A stretch of DNA of 64,000 nt from Pisaster brevispinus (taxonomy: Eukaryota; Echinodermata; Asteroidea; Forcipulatida; Asteriidae): the NCBI GenBank assembly GCA_023634235.1, contig JAMKCF010000016.1:4087001-4151000 (forward strand). Reading direction: 5' to 3'. A model generated the notes under the pieces. It was not told the DNA's origin. It saw only the letters and a list, made by a program, of their open reading frames with translations, and made no database searches. Shown piece by piece: positions 1 through 12,060 of the stretch (positions are counted from its first letter, which is position 1; each line of letters begins with the position of its first letter). The position numbers and the translations under genes were made by a program.

Positions 1-2170
1 CTAGGGTCATACTGATGTATTTCACTTGTTGCAGTGAGAGGTGGCGTGGGGAGGCTGTAATGAGGAACTTGGTTTTTCCTTCATTAAGCTTGAGTTCGTT
101 GACTGTCACCCACTTATTGATTTAAATACACAATTGGAGAGCCTGTTAAGGGTTGTCTGAATATCGTTGGTGTCCATGGGGTTGAATGGTAGGTAGATCT
201 GGATATCATCTGCGTAGGCCTATAATACATTGACGTATAATGTCACCGATCGGCTTAATGCACATGGTGAAAAACAAGGGGCCGACAACTGAGCCCTGAG
301 GAACACCGAACTTGAGGTAGCGAGCAATAGAGGATTTCCCATGTATACTGACTTGATTTGAGCAATTCTGAAGGTAAGATGATATCCAATCGAGAGCAGT
401 TCCGGTGATGCCATATAATGACTTAAGGCGATTAATTAGGGTGTCGTGGTCGATCGTATCGAAGGCAGCTGGCAGGTCAAGCAGCAGAAGCATTACTCCG
501 TTCTGCCTGTCAACCATGCAGAGAATATCGTTCTGGACTTTAAGTAGAGCAGTCTCGGTGCTATGACTTGATCTATATGCAGATTGAAGTTGTTCACAAA
601 GATTATGCTTGGTTGTACTTGATTATCTGGGAGGCCATCTATGATCTTAGATTGAAACGGAATGTTCGATACAGGACGATAGTTATTCAGCATGTTCTTA
701 TCTGCTGATGGCTTCTTCAAAAGTGGGGTTACTATTGCATCTTTGAGAGAGCTGGGAAATACTTCATCGGATAATTAAGTATTCACAATTCAGTCAGCTT
801 GGGAAGTAGTACGTTAATGTGACGCTTGTAAAGCCATGTCGGTTAGTGATCATGAGCACATGACTTGCTTGGGGAGTGCTTGATTAAACCGGCGAGATCC
901 TTGCACGAAATTGGGCGATATTTGCAGAATGTTTGCTTAGTTTAGGAGTGCATATTATGACTCTGATGGGGTTGCTCGTCGAGATTTTCGCGAATTCGTT
1001 CTACTTTGTTGGTAAAGAACTCCGAAAAGTCGTTAGCAAGTTTGAGAGGCGAATCGTGAACAGGAAGGCAACGCTCTTTATTAGCAAGTAGATCATTCAC
1101 AGATCTGAAAGCCACTTTCAGTTGTTGTCGTAGATGTTTTTTGCTTGAATTATACAGATGACAACATGTTGTTTGGCTTGAATGAAATGACCCAATTGTT
1201 ACACTTATGCTTACGTCATTTCCTTTCACAGCGATGTCGAATCTGCAGACATCTTATGTGAGCAGGTGCATGAGAATCAATGACATCTAGGACAGTTGAA
1301 TCGAATTCCATGAAAAGCTGATCAACATTGTTGTTACAACTTCAGTTAGTGACTGTTGAATTGTTGGCATAGAGCCTTGTTTGCAGATCACTAGAGAACG
1401 TTTCATGGTTGATATCACGAAACTTTCTGACATACTGAGATGTCTTGGAAGGGTTAGGCTTTGGCGTGATCAATTTTAGATGAATAATGTGGTGATCTGA
1501 GACATGGTTTGAAGGACCCCATAGCTAGCAAGGGTTTGCACTTCTTCAGCTCTGGTAATGATGGGATCGATTTTGACTTAGTACATGGGTCGGCACAGTG
1601 ATATGTTGAATACGACCAGCACTGGATAGCGTGGATAATACGTGGACTACATCAGGTTTACTCGGTGTGTCAAAATGAATGTTCAGGTCACCAAGCAGCA
1701 CAAGCTGACCAGGTAGCAAGTTGATGTTATCAATAAGATCATCAAATTCAGACAAAAATGTTGATGTCAAGAAACTGTTCCTTGTGGAAGGTGGGGTCTA
1801 TAGATAACAACAAACTGGAGGCTAAGCGAAGTGTTAGAGATGAGCACATGTTCGAAAGTTGATTAATTGGTGATTGATTTGCTGGGAGGCTGTAGATTAA
1901 GTTGCTTCTTGAAAAGAACTCCAATCCCCTCATGGTGATCCTTTCAGACACACGGGGTATGTTTACAAAACTATAGCCAGGAGGGGTAAGTTAATTAATG
2001 ACTACTGGATCATCATTGGTGTGAAACATCACATCGATGGCATGTTCGAGGACATAATCAGGGCATTAATATGTCTTACTACGTATTGAGTGTGCAGTCC
2101 AATGTCGGACATGTAGTTGGTTATGGTTGATTCGATCAGCCGATGATGGAGTAGGACTCGGTTAAAGTGG
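1..2170 (-). mobile_element. Degenerate non-LTR retrotransposon (LINE), endonuclease and reverse transcriptase relics
   Basis: Read on the minus strand, the order from high to low coordinates is endonuclease then reverse transcriptase, as in APE-type LINEs of the CR1/Jockey kind. Around 1770-1600 there is an endonuclease block with the motif LLGDLNIHFD. Around 1460-1230 comes a linker containing KFRDINHETFSSDL. Around 720-600 the motif NNYRPVSNIPFQSKI marks the start of RT, and 517-230 carries LLLDLPAAFDTIDHD and FGVPQGSVVGPLFF, which are RT fingers/palm motifs. The YxDD catalytic motif is not reached, because the element runs off the window start. The blocks lie in different frames separated by stops, so no intact polyprotein remains. 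The clade is inferred from motif style only. Confidence 0.8.
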
Positions 2171-2171
2171 A

Positions 2172-2520
2172 TTGGATTCCACAGTGCGTGGTGAAAGTTT
2201 GTGGTGTGCCACAATGTTACGATTGATGTGCGATCCGGCTCGTCTACTTCTGGTACGAAATAATACAAATGCTCACTCTAATCTCAAAAGTGCCTTGTTG
2301 AAACACTGGCACCAAATAAATGACGATGGTTTCCTCAACAACCTCTTCCCTGTACCACCTCTGTTGGCCTACCAACGACAAAAAACATAAAAGACCAACT
2401 AATTCGGGCTAGATTGCAAGCTTCTACCGAAGAAAACTTATTTAAAAAGATGGACGAACAGAACTTGCAAATCTTGATTGAACTACAGGAACAACAGTCG
2501 GGTACACAAATTTAAAGAAA
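2172..2520 (+). mobile_element. Penelope-like element fragment (RT thumb region)
   Basis: The plus strand encodes LLKHWHQINDD, then LFPVPPLLAYQRQKT, and after a frameshift near 2390 IKDQLIRARL. This matches the region after the RT palm of Penelope-like elements, where a tryptophan-containing helix precedes a proline-rich 'pp-aYrR.k.l.d.LvrarL' stretch. The related relic at 20546-20800 has AFRRPKNLGHILVRAKL in the same position. It is a short, frameshifted remnant with no catalytic residues. It directly abuts the opposite-strand LINE. Family assignment is by motif recognition. Confidence 0.45.
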
Positions 2521-3268
2521 AAATCGAGACTTGTATCAAGATGAGATTACGTAAGCTATAAACAAACGAAGAATACTAATCTCTCTGGATCATCTTATCT
2601 AACAAAAGTAAGATTATGATCACTCCTTGCTGCAAAAACTTTCATAGAAAGGATACAAAGCCAAAACGGTGACTGATGAAGTGCAGCTAAAAAAAACGCA
2701 CAGAAAATATGTTTTGAGCCCTTCCAATAAAGGAACAAACAAAAGTGGCTCAACATATTATCACCGGAAAGAAGGTTCTTTTTCGTGAGTTCTAACACCT
2801 CCTCCCATCCAAACCCCCGCAAAAAAAAAAAAAAAAAAAAAAAATTCGCTTTCTTCCCCCTACCCTTTCTTTCTTGAAGATGCATGCAAACATCAAAAAA
2901 CAGGTCTGCTTTAACTATTGCCTTGACTTTTTTGGAAAACAGAGACATTTGTCTCCCATCAAAAACAATATACATGAAGTCATGGGATGGTTTATCACCA
3001 GAGACCACACCGAAAACATGTGTTTTCCTTTTCACAACTTTTCTCTGCCCACTTATGTTTATGTTTGGTTGGCTACCACCGGATTTAGTTTCAAATTTCC
3101 CGCTCCACCACAAACCCAGCGTTAATTCGCTCTAGACTTATTGGGCAGTCTCCCTCTTTCACACACCCTATCCACTCCACTTCCGCCGCCGCCCCCCTAA
3201 CTAACACCTGCTCTCTACCTCCAACCCCCCCATCTCTTTTAAGAACTACATGCCGCCTCATACGTTGT
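2521..3268. other. No gene seen; homopolymer and C-rich tracts
   Basis: A long A-tract lies at 2821-2844, and pyrimidine-rich low-complexity DNA rich in CC and CT at about 3145-3240. Open frames crossing the A-tract translate it as poly-Phe or poly-Lys and have no other protein character. I see no promoter, RNA gene or recognisable domain here. Confidence 0.5.
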
Positions 3269-3767
3269 TTAACCGTCGATTAAGCCATCAGGCACTTTTC
3301 AGGTGTCCGTTTTTAATTAAAAAGTAATTACTCCGCCATTTTATTTTATTTGTATTTAAAAAATATAAGGTTCCTCAACTACACCTAGCCAAATAGCAAG
3401 CCAATTGTCTTGTTACCATCGGGGTTGATTTCACACCCAAAAAAAATCCACCAATGACCAGTTCTCCCGGTATTCCCTTGGGAAATGTAAGAAATGTAAG
3501 AAATTATGATGTTTTTGCTGACTCATCAAACATGAGGGTTTCATTCAAACAAATGTCTTAGAGACACTTGTGGGCTGATCTCAATGGAAATTTTGCTTGG
3601 ATTTATTTTATTTAGTCACAAGGGTCTATATCCAATAGTTTGGGCGATTTAAACATGATTGTGTTCTCAAAAAACACGTTTTACACGCAAAATATCAAAC
3701 GGACACTTGAAAAGTGCCTGATGGCATAAGTGTGTGATTTTTTGTTGATGGTGTCACGAAGAGTTAA
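3269..3767. mobile_element. piggyBac-like MITE, copy 1
   Basis: Inner inverted repeats of about 29 bp lie at roughly 3284-3312 and 3698-3726: GCCATCAGGCACTTTTCAGG against its near-perfect complement. The right outer end reads GGTGTCACGAAGAG followed by TTAA (3764-3767), and a TTAA also lies at 3269-3272. The interior is related to the copies at 32905-33411 and 39206-39702 (TAGCCAAATAGCA-type and ATTTTGCTT-type blocks). TTAA targets and ends of CCCT/CTCT type are typical of the piggyBac superfamily. No transposase is encoded. The left end is less clear than the right. Confidence 0.6.
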
Positions 3768-4643
3768 AGCTTTAGTTTCCATAAACGATTCACCATCAAC
3801 AGGGGAGAATCTTCATAAATATTTAAATCTAAAGCTTTTTTAACATTTTGATTGCGTTCCGGTCCTTATATTTTCTTGCGTTTATCCTCTTAAAGGTTTT
3901 CTATATAATGCACATTTCTAATACGAGCACAATGTTGTTTGTGGTAATACTAGTCTCATCTCATGGTTTGTTTGCACACGGCTACATGTATGATTTCACT
4001 CTTCCCTTTACACATAATTTCCTTCCACCAGAGATGAGCAACAGGTGGGCTGAACTATATATGAGACTAAGTGCAAAAGTGAAGTTGATGCGCAATTTGA
4101 GAACTGCAACAATCAGACAAAGTTGAAGAGCAAGTTCCTTCAGTGGCAGCAGCAAGACAGCGCCCTTCATCGCCCTTCATGAACAAACAATTCCCTTGTA
4201 GGGTCCATTGTTCCGTTGTGTTTTTGGACTCCACAAGGACCCATGTGTATGCCAAACCCACACTCACACACCCTCTTTGTTTTACCATTGTTTTCACCCA
4301 GGTTTAGTGATGAAGGACATTAATTGAACAAAATGAATGTTTCCAAGTAACTGGAAACAGTTGCCAAGTCTAATTTTGTGATTTTCTTCGCTTGTATTGT
4401 TAAATGTATTTAAGTTGTATGTTTTCCACGACAAAATTTTACTTAAAAAAACGGTTTCTACAGCCACTAACGCCGTTAAACTTTACAATGTTATAGAAAC
4501 AAAAACAGGCACAAATTAAACTCATTGCTTAGGACCAACGTGGTCCCGAAAATTCGAATACGTGCGAGACTTGCACAGTTTAATGAACAAAAATACCGAA
4601 GAGGTGGTTGGGACATGTCTCGAGAGGCAACGGTTTACTGATT
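3768..4643. other. Stretch with one weak small-ORF candidate
   Basis: An open frame from ATG 3932 to TGA 4124-4126 would encode 64 residues beginning MLFVVILVSSHGLFAHG, which resembles a signal peptide. It is preceded by CTATATAATG. There is no homologous copy in the window to test conservation, and codon use shows no clear coding signal, so I do not call it as a gene. The stretch near 4340-4400 is related to 37735-37800, showing that it belongs to the local duplicated DNA. Confidence 0.25.
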
Positions 4644-4804
4644 TGTATCATATCATATCATATCATATCATATCATATCATATCATATCATATCATATCA
4701 TATCATATCATATCATATCATATCATATCATATCATATCATATCATATCATATCATATCATATCATATCATATCATATCATATCATATCATATCATATCA
4801 TATA
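4644..4804. repeat. (ATATC)n pentanucleotide microsatellite, left part
   Basis: About 160 bp of an almost perfect 5-bp repeat (TATCA unit). It is interrupted by the SINE at 4805-5220 and resumes at 5222. Open frames through it are a product of the missing stop codons and are not genes. Confidence 0.97.
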
Positions 4805-5220
4805 ATAATAATAATAATATATTGTATTTGTATAGCGCCTACTGCAGGCCAGCCTCTAAGCGCTTAACATTCAGTATTTCCTGCAAGGTATTTGGGGCTA
4901 CGTTTGAAGTATGAGACCTACTCCTTTACATAGCACCTTGTAATGGTTTACAAGGTGCTGTGGCGCAATATGCAGCCGATCAAACCAGGAACACCGGGGC
5001 AGACCCCTACTCTTTTCGATAAGTGCACTGGGTTCTTTTTCGTGCGTTACACAACACACGGGACCAACGGCTTTACGTCCCATCCGAAGGACGAAGCAAT
5101 CATGGTTAAGTGTCTTGCTTAAGGACACAGGTGTCACGACCGGGGCTCGAACCCACACTCTGCTGATCAGAAACACCAGAGCTTGAGTCCAGTGATCTTA
5201 TCCACTCGGCCACGACACGC
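4805..5220 (-). mobile_element. tRNA-headed SINE inserted in the microsatellite
   Basis: The minus strand starts with a tRNA-like head, GTGGCCGAGTGGATAAGA (box A), with box B GGTTCGAGCCC at 5143-5153. A GTGTCCTTAAGCAAGACACT block follows. The 3' end is AGGCGCTATACAAATAC followed by an ATT-rich tail at 4805-4830. Both flanks are the same ATATC microsatellite. The tRNA head has Leu-like features, but the tRNA arms are not all preserved, so this is a SINE and not a tRNA gene. The same SINE type is at 58741-59100. Confidence 0.9.
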
Positions 5221-5221
5221 C

Positions 5222-6250
5222 ACATATCATATCATATCATATCATATCATATCATATCATATCATATCATATCATATCATATCATATCATATCATATCAT
5301 ATCATATCATATCATATCATATCATATCATATCATATCATATCATATCAAGTCACGTCACGTCACGTCACGTCACGTCACGTCACGTCACGTCACGTCAC
5401 GTCACATCACATCACATCACATCTTATCATATCATATCATATCATATCATATCATATCATATCATATCATATCATATCATATCATATCATATCATATCAT
5501 ATCATATCATATCATATCATATCATATCATATCATATCATATCATATCATAGAATAGCCTAGCATATCATATCATATCATATCATATCATATCATATCAT
5601 ATCATATCATATCATATCATATCATATCATATCATATCATATCATATCATATCATATCATATCATATCATATCATATCATATCATATCATATCATATCAT
5701 ATCATATCATATCATATCATATCATATCATATCATATCATAGCATATCATTTAATATCATATCATAGGATATCATATCATATCATATCATATCATATCAT
5801 ATCATATCGTATCGTATCGTATCGTATCGTATCATATCATATCTTATCATATCATATCATATCATATCATATCATATCATATCATATCATATCATATCAT
5901 ATCATATCATATTTTATCATATCATATCAAATCATATCATATCATATTATAGCGTAGCATATCATATCATAGCATAGCATATCATTTAATATCATATCAT
6001 AGGATATCATATCATATCCTATCATATCATATCGTATCGTATCGTATCGTATCATATCATATCATATCATATCATATCATATCATATCATATCGTATAGT
6101 ATCGTATCGTATCGTATCGTATCATATAATATCATATCATATCATATCATGTCATATCATATCATATTATATCATATCATATCACATAATATCATATCAA
6201 ATCATATCATAATATATCATATCATTTCATACCGTATCATATCCTATGAT
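5222..6250. repeat. (ATATC)n microsatellite, right part, with variant blocks
   Basis: About 1 kb of 5-bp repeats. Internal variant blocks include (GTCAC)n at about 5349-5405, (ATCAC)n just after, and (ATCGT)n at about 5808-5830, 6033-6050 and 6091-6120. The right end is more degenerate. An inverted homologous array, with GATGT blocks instead, is at 34400-34875 next to the same flanking sequence. Confidence 0.97.
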
Positions 6251-7880
6251 ATCATTATTACACTTACTCTATCGGAAATAACTGCATGCAAATTTTGCTA
6301 GAAACACAACGACTGTGTAAGCGTGGAGTTTATTCTGCCCTACACTTTTTTATGCTATTGTTTCGAGATGCTCTCTAAAGTTTACCCTGGGATTTTGTAA
6401 ACAGAACAACAGGTAGAACGTTTTTTACAGGTGGGTTTATGTTATTGTTCTGAAGTTGGGCTATCAAAATGTGAAGTTGCTTGACTTATTTATTAGTCAT
6501 ACACTTACTAGTTCCATTGTACCGACGACTACATAAATACATTTTTAGAAATGGTTAAGACAATTTTAAACATCCAAGAAATATTCCAGTGATTAATTGA
6601 TACTCGGGTCAAAGTAAATATTTGTTTTCAAGAATCGTAACATAGCGCGCCAACATGAGTTTTTATGTACATTGTATTTATGTACATTGTATTTATGTAC
6701 AAAGGTGGCACTTTATACTCAACATACCTTCGCATTAGTTACTTTTTTTAACTTGCTCTTCGTAAATATATTTAGTAGTGTTACCTCTGGAGGTGGGGAT
6801 GGGGGTCTCAGATTGTATGCAACCGTAACAAAGAAAACAAATTTGTACACTCTAGCCTCCCACACAATTTAGTTTCCTCCAAGCAAAGACTGTTTTTTAT
6901 GTCACTGTTATCAGCTTCGAAAGCCTTGTTTATAATAATTACATATTAAACAAATACCCCTTTTCAGCGCCGTAAACCAAAAGTGCGTCCCAATGCATTT
7001 AACAAAGAAGGAATTACTTATATAAGAAACAAACAATTAAACCTAGAGCAAAGAAAGGGAAACTTGAAATGTTCTTCTTTTTATCTGCACAGTACGTTTT
7101 AAAGTGGGGCTTATTTTTGAAGATTTGTCCATGGCTTCAGACAAGTTGTTAGCCACTTTCGTTGCATTGGCAATTTTCAGACATTTAACAGTTAAAAGAC
7201 GTCACTTTCATTTCCTTGGTTTGTATCAAAATTTTAGACAATACACTTTACAGGTCAGCAATTCTCGGGTCTGAATTGACCCAAATTCCAGTTCTCCTCG
7301 GGTCTGACCCATTCCTTAATTTATTTTCGAAAAACTAGTTTCTTTGCTTTTATTTGTTACTAACTAAGGATTCGTAAAGATTCGTTTTTGATCCGACGTC
7401 ATAGTAAACAACTAAAACAAAAAATCAGACGAATTGTCTTCTTCTCCAGTTTGATTATTCTCTCCTGGACTCCAAAGTACTCCTCGGTTCAATCGCACAG
7501 GTTGGTTTGCATACATGCAGACTTTTATCAAAAGTAGTCTGCTTTCACAGTATCACAAGTTCCTGCCAAAAGAATAATGTTCAAAATACCTTGCTTTTAC
7601 CTTTTATGCTGTCATGCACACACAAACTCCCGGGTAAAATTGTATCCAGATTCCAGATTCCGTAAGGCCCGACGAATTTAAAACGGTAGTACGACCCTTA
7701 AATTGCGTCAAATCGACCCAGAAATGGTTCAAACTTGTCTCTGGGTCTAGCTCCATGGGACCTGCAATTCGGACCGATTTTGGCCCTGGAGTTTTTAGAA
7801 GGTAATAACTGTCACTAAACCACTTGTAGGTATAAAAACATACGTAGAGACAAATAGTTATATTTGCTTTTAAAAGTAAC
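6251..7880. other. 3' flank of the inverted L1 unit; no gene seen
   Basis: This stretch is the reverse complement of the DNA downstream of L4 (33440-34400) and of the two halves downstream of L6 (51200-51740 and 54648-55080). It preserves an uninterrupted version of the 9-bp target of the 51750-54638 insertion (about 7265-7285, read on the minus strand). No open frame of interest is present. Confidence 0.75.
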
Positions 7881-7886
7881 TTTATT
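7881..7886 (-). other. Polyadenylation signal of L1 unit
   Basis: AATAAA on the minus strand within GGTTCGGAATAAAGTTAC. The same hexamer in the same context lies downstream of L3, L4 and L6. With the 700-bp insertion at 8170-8870 subtracted, it is about 570 nt after the L1 stop, as in the other units. Confidence 0.65.
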
Positions 7887-8169
7887 CCGAACCACTCAAA
7901 AATAAGACAACATGTGTTATGTTCAATGCTGATAACTTTTAGAATCTATACCACTTTCAGTTTTCAGTATTTGTAATTAAAACGTGCCCTTATTTCATTT
8001 TGGTAAAAGCATTGATCTTAGGATAGTATGATTATTGGCGCAGGACTCTTTCGTTTAGTGATTGTTCACATTATTTTGTTAAAATACTTCCAAACCCTCT
8101 TAATGCGTCCTCTGTTAGTTATGAAAGTTACAAACAAAAGTTTTGATAGACGAGTACTCTAGGCAGATC

Positions 8170-8870
8170 TACATAAATCCCTTGAGGATGCGAATTACGT
8201 AATATGTGACTGTATGACAAGACCATTACTATAGTTTGTAGTAGGTTTGGTGAAATCTTACCACACCCAGGGATAAAGCTATACACCCATTATTATCAAT
8301 CCCAAGACCTTTCAAGGGGCTTGTAGATGTTGTCAGTCATAATAATTGTAAAACAAATCATTTACAATGTTATTTTGGTAAACTATTTTGCTAAATACAA
8401 GCCTAATGCATACTTCCGAATGCATACTGTATTGCGGGACACTAACTATAGTTTATAGAAGGTTTTTACGAAATCTACTACCCCTCCCCCCCACACACAC
8501 ATGTGGATGTTTGAGTTAGCATGGTGCCTGTTACCTTGATAAAGGTCAACCAGTCTCACACAGGCTTCATCTGATAGCTACAATACAGAATGGTTGATGG
8601 TTGTACCAAGTACCCTATCCCTTGAGACTTTGCCAAGATTTATGTGTACAAACAGATGGCAGCCCTCCCGACCGCAGGATTTGTATTGAGATTTTCAAGA
8701 TGAATGAACTCTACCCTGTGCAAATAACACCTGCCATATGTTTCCGCATGGTTTGATGGTGGACTGCCCAAAAGTTGAATTTTTTTTTTATTTCCTGGGC
8801 GGAATTATGGGGAAAAGGGCAAAAACCTACTACAGACTGTAGTATTGCCCACTCCCTGGCAGGTTTTTAA
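8170..8870. mobile_element. Non-autonomous DNA transposon (MITE) in the L1 3'UTR
   Basis: Other units read GGCAGATGTAATTATTCAAAAC without interruption (27980-28000 and about 32560, complement). Here about 700 bp separates GGCAGAT from ATATTCAAAAC. Near the ends are imperfect inverted repeats: TAGTTTGTAGTAGGTTTGG at about 8232 and, on the opposite strand, CAGTCTGTAGTAGGTTTTTG at about 8822-8841. A second copy in a different site is at 35457-36140. It encodes no protein. The internal block near 8445-8490 partly repeats the left end. Confidence 0.75.
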
Positions 8871-9155
8871 ATATTCAAAACAAATGAATTGTATGACTAT
8901 ACTTTAATGTCGTTAAAGACGTTATACTGAGCTAAACACATATGCACGGCTTTGAATTACTTTCATATGTGCTACGGAAATGGAATGTCACAACAAAGAT
9001 CGTAATGACGTTGCAGTGACGTAGTTTCATTTAAAAACAAAATATGGTTTGTGTGGTTATGGTAACACTCTCATGTATAACTGCGGTATACAGCGTCTCT
9101 TTAGGTGGATGGTTCTTAAGAGATAAACGAACAGAAGGAAGCAAACTCTAAAACG

Positions 9156-9199
9156 TCATCCGCACACGCAAATACATGTAACATCTGCACTGTAACTCC
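9156..9199 (-). pseudogene. L1: orphan exon 2 of the small secreted-precursor family
   Basis: On the minus strand a pyrimidine tract ending TTTTTCAG (AG at 9201-9200) is followed by an open exon in the family's phase (1). It encodes G-SYSADVTCICVCG and then TGA. It aligns with exon 2 of L6, L4 and L3, keeping the family cysteine (position 69 of L6) but adding two more in a C-x-C-x-C pattern. A deletion of about 25-30 bp relative to L4 follows the conserved ATTTGC, which moves the stop. Downstream, the sequence GACGTTTTAGAGTTTGCTTCC matches the other units. I find no exon 1 upstream on this strand up to 12600, so the copy is presumably dead unless it splices to something outside. Confidence 0.6.
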
Positions 9200-11600
9200 C
9201 TGAAAAACAAAAACAAAATGAACATTTTAAATACACGATCTCAACAAAAACAACCAAGTGTCTGTAACAACGAACACAAAGGGATTTCAGTTGATGAAAA
9301 AAAAAATAAGCTGACAATTACATGTCAAGATCATTGTTAAAATTGGTTCTACACACTAAATTACTAATTGTACTAAAATGTTTGAACCACTGAAGAGAGG
9401 TAAGATTTTTAGTTTTTGAGCTTCCTGTTTGAACCGGAAGGAAAGGCAAAAGTAGGTTCATGTTTTATACTAACAATTTAATTAAATTAAATTGTGTCGT
9501 AAGCTACAATGCAGACGGCACATTAGTTAATACTTTGTGAAATGTTAATCTAGAGATGTGATTTGTTAAATGTGAGCCTCCTGTTTCAACCGGAAGGAAA
9601 TCTAAAAGTGGGGTTAGGTTTTGAATAAAATGCAACTGTGCCATGAGTTACAAGATGGCACAAGATTTTCTCCTAATGACATATACATCGGGATTGTTTT
9701 TTAATTCAAATTCCTGTTTTAACCGAAAGGAAAGGTCAAATTGGGGTCATTTTCTGGAATAAACTGTTAACTATGTCAAATGTTACAAGAAAACACGAAG
9801 AATATGACTTTTCGGAATGTGGCTCAGGAGATGTGAATTATTATTTTATGTTATAGCTTCCTGTTTGTAACGGAAGTAAATGTCAAAGTGAGTTATGTTT
9901 GTAAACAAAATGTTACTTGTGCTGCAAGGTACAAAACGGCACAATAAGTTTAACTCTAAGATGTGCGGTTCAGGATATTTAACTTGTAAACAATATTGTT
10001 TTGAATTAATATATTTTCACATCTGATGACGCCAAGATGATGACAGTATGTTTCTCAAACTAAGTTTCAGTTGTAGGGTACAATAATAGTATGCTAGTTG
10101 TCGCCGGAAGTTCAAAGATTTCACCTTTTGGTAGTGAGTTAACACATATTTATAGAGGGCGTTGTAACAGGTGGTGACCTCATAATAATTAGCAATTGAA
10201 ATCTCGGGTCACGAAAAAATTCTATATACATCAAAACCATAGGTAACACAAAGGCCTGATCAAGTTTTAAAAATGTGCAAAAGTAGCACAACGAACCGCA
10301 ATTGTATGTACCTCGCAAGCAATATGACACAAACTGTGGCAAGAGAAATCCAATGACTTTTACGTTTTACAACAACGTTTTTACTGTCCTTAGTTCGATA
10401 ATGGAGCTTATTCAAGTGCGGCAATCTCTGACACATTGCACATAATTATCATAGAAGAACATTGTGAATACTTTGATTAGTTTTTATGACAAGGACATTA
10501 GTTGTTTATAAACAATCAAATTTTTTATTCGGTAAAGACCCCAAGTCAACTCAGCCGTGATGCTCTTTTCAAGGCTTAACCTTACTTACAAGCATTGACG
10601 TTGACCCCTGGATAGAGGGCATACGCCAAAAGGGCTAGCTGCCTCTTTCCCGGGCTGCAGGGCTAACTTTTTTTTTAATTGCTTATGTGGATCTTGAACC
10701 AATTAGGTTGGAATCTGTATCAAGCAAAAGTGTGGTTAAATTCACGCAAAGGCAGGAAGACTCGTATTCGGTAAAACTTTCATTTTCGAAACCCACCACC
10801 ACCCTTACCATATGCCTTCTTAAACCTAGTGGTTTTCCTGATGTTATTCATTACTTCTTGTATAACTCAATACTTAGATCACCCTCTAGTTCCGCTGGGT
10901 CTATTTCATGTGCTAAAACTGCATGTACCAGCAGAGGATTCATTTCCAAATATGTACATAGGCCTTTGTATATTAATATACTAATGGTAGCAAAAGTGTT
11001 GTTTTAAAAACTTAACCGGGCAGTGCGTTCCCACCACACAAGTTATAGTTATATTTATTTGTTCCCTCTATACTTGTGGCTTATTGCTTAGCTGTTTCTT
11101 TTACGGTGACATTATTTTCTTGGGTCAAACAATAAAATGGGGGTTACTGTAAAACTGTTAAGGCTGTGTTGTTTAGTTTGGTAACACTGACAGCACACTC
11201 TCGTTCAGGTTTGGCTAATTTATGTACTCCGAACGCGGGAAAATCAATTTAAGCCTTGTAGGTATTTGTGTCATTATATTGAAGTTTTAAAAACACTACT
11301 GTTTTTGTGTTGTACAGAGGCTGGGCAAGCTTCCCCCTTTTGGTATATATGTCAAGCATTTAAGCATTGTATGCTTATGCCATGTGAATGTTTAAACACA
11401 CTGCTGTGTTGTAATATTGTTTTATAGAGGCTGGGCAAGCTGCCCCCTCTTGCGTTTGGCAAGATGCCAAGGAATCCGTACCTTGTAAATTTTTCGGGGG
11501 CAACCTTCTCCTTGTTTTGGTCTCTTCCAGGTAACATATTATTCAAAACTGGTCATTGACCAGTGTCTGTTTGGTAATAAAAGCAGTTTGAGCTGTGCCA
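9200..11600 (-). repeat. L1 intron remnant with tandem GGAAG-type repeats
   Basis: This is the inverted counterpart of the L3 intron (24500-27600) and the L6 intron (48300-50490). Four repeats of about 140 bp near 9420, 9590, 9720 and 9860 carry a CTTCCTGTTT-AACCGGAAGGAAA core; the same repeats occur near 26580-27390, 31140-31970 and 49990-50280. Blocks at about 11315-11350 and 11425-11465 carry the palindromic GGGCAAGCTTGCCCC-like repeat seen at 24000-24720, 30570-30620 and 48370-48520. No SINE is present here, unlike L3 and L4. Confidence 0.7.
10687..11007 (+). other. Open frame antisense to the L1 intron, conserved in three units
   Basis: The 106-residue frame contains CLLKPSGFPDVIHYFLYNSI and ISCAKTACTS. 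The equivalent stretches in the L3 intron (25055-25282, minus) and L6 intron (about 48880-49050, minus) stay open and read the same core. Most differences between copies change the amino acid, which argues against constraint. It resembles no family I know. It is recorded because a shared open frame antisense to the gene is unusual, but a chance frame in a repeat is the likelier reading. Confidence 0.25.
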
Positions 11601-12060
11601 AAAAGTCAATCAGTTGATTTCTTTATCGTATTTGCGTCTTTCGAGAATAACTCTTAGTAAAAACATTATTTTATGCAAAACAAACAATTATTTGTGTACT
11701 ATGGAAAACTTAAATTGAACTTATTTTCAAAAATTGTGTGTAATTATTTACACTTATTAGAGCTATTGGTTTTGTTCACTAGATTGTCATGGTGACGTCG
11801 TTTGATGTTTTAAACCAACAAACACATCTAGAGTATCGAACAAGTATATAGTTGAAAACAAGTTTGATAATTGGACGTCTACGTTTTGAAGTTTTGGTGG
11901 TCTCAAGATGGCTATTTAAATAATCATGTCAAACAAGTGAATTGGGATTGAGATTGTATAGTTTAATTTGGTAACATTGACAGCACCATCTAGTTCAGGT
12001 GTGCTGATCTATGTACTCCGACCGCATGTACCAGTAATTGTTAAGTTAAAATAAGCTAAT
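11600..12060. repeat. Repeat block related to 22590-22800, inserted in L1 intron homology
   Basis: The region 11690-11900 (ATTTGTGTACTATGG, GTCATGGTGACGTCGT, AACACATCTAGAG) is a diverged direct copy of 22595-22830. It interrupts the inverted-unit homology, which resumes at 11950-12055 with GTAACATTGACAGCACC. The block carries a CRE-like TGACGTCG and belongs to the module seen again at 55490, 59900 and 62765. Confidence 0.5.

Noticed and set aside
2595..3113. 172-residue minus-strand frame
   Set aside because: It crosses a long T-run (poly-Phe), has no domain, and overlaps equally long plus-strand frames; likely chance.
4562..5557. ISYHI-repeat proteins
   Set aside because: Translation of the ATATC microsatellite; no non-repeat coding context.
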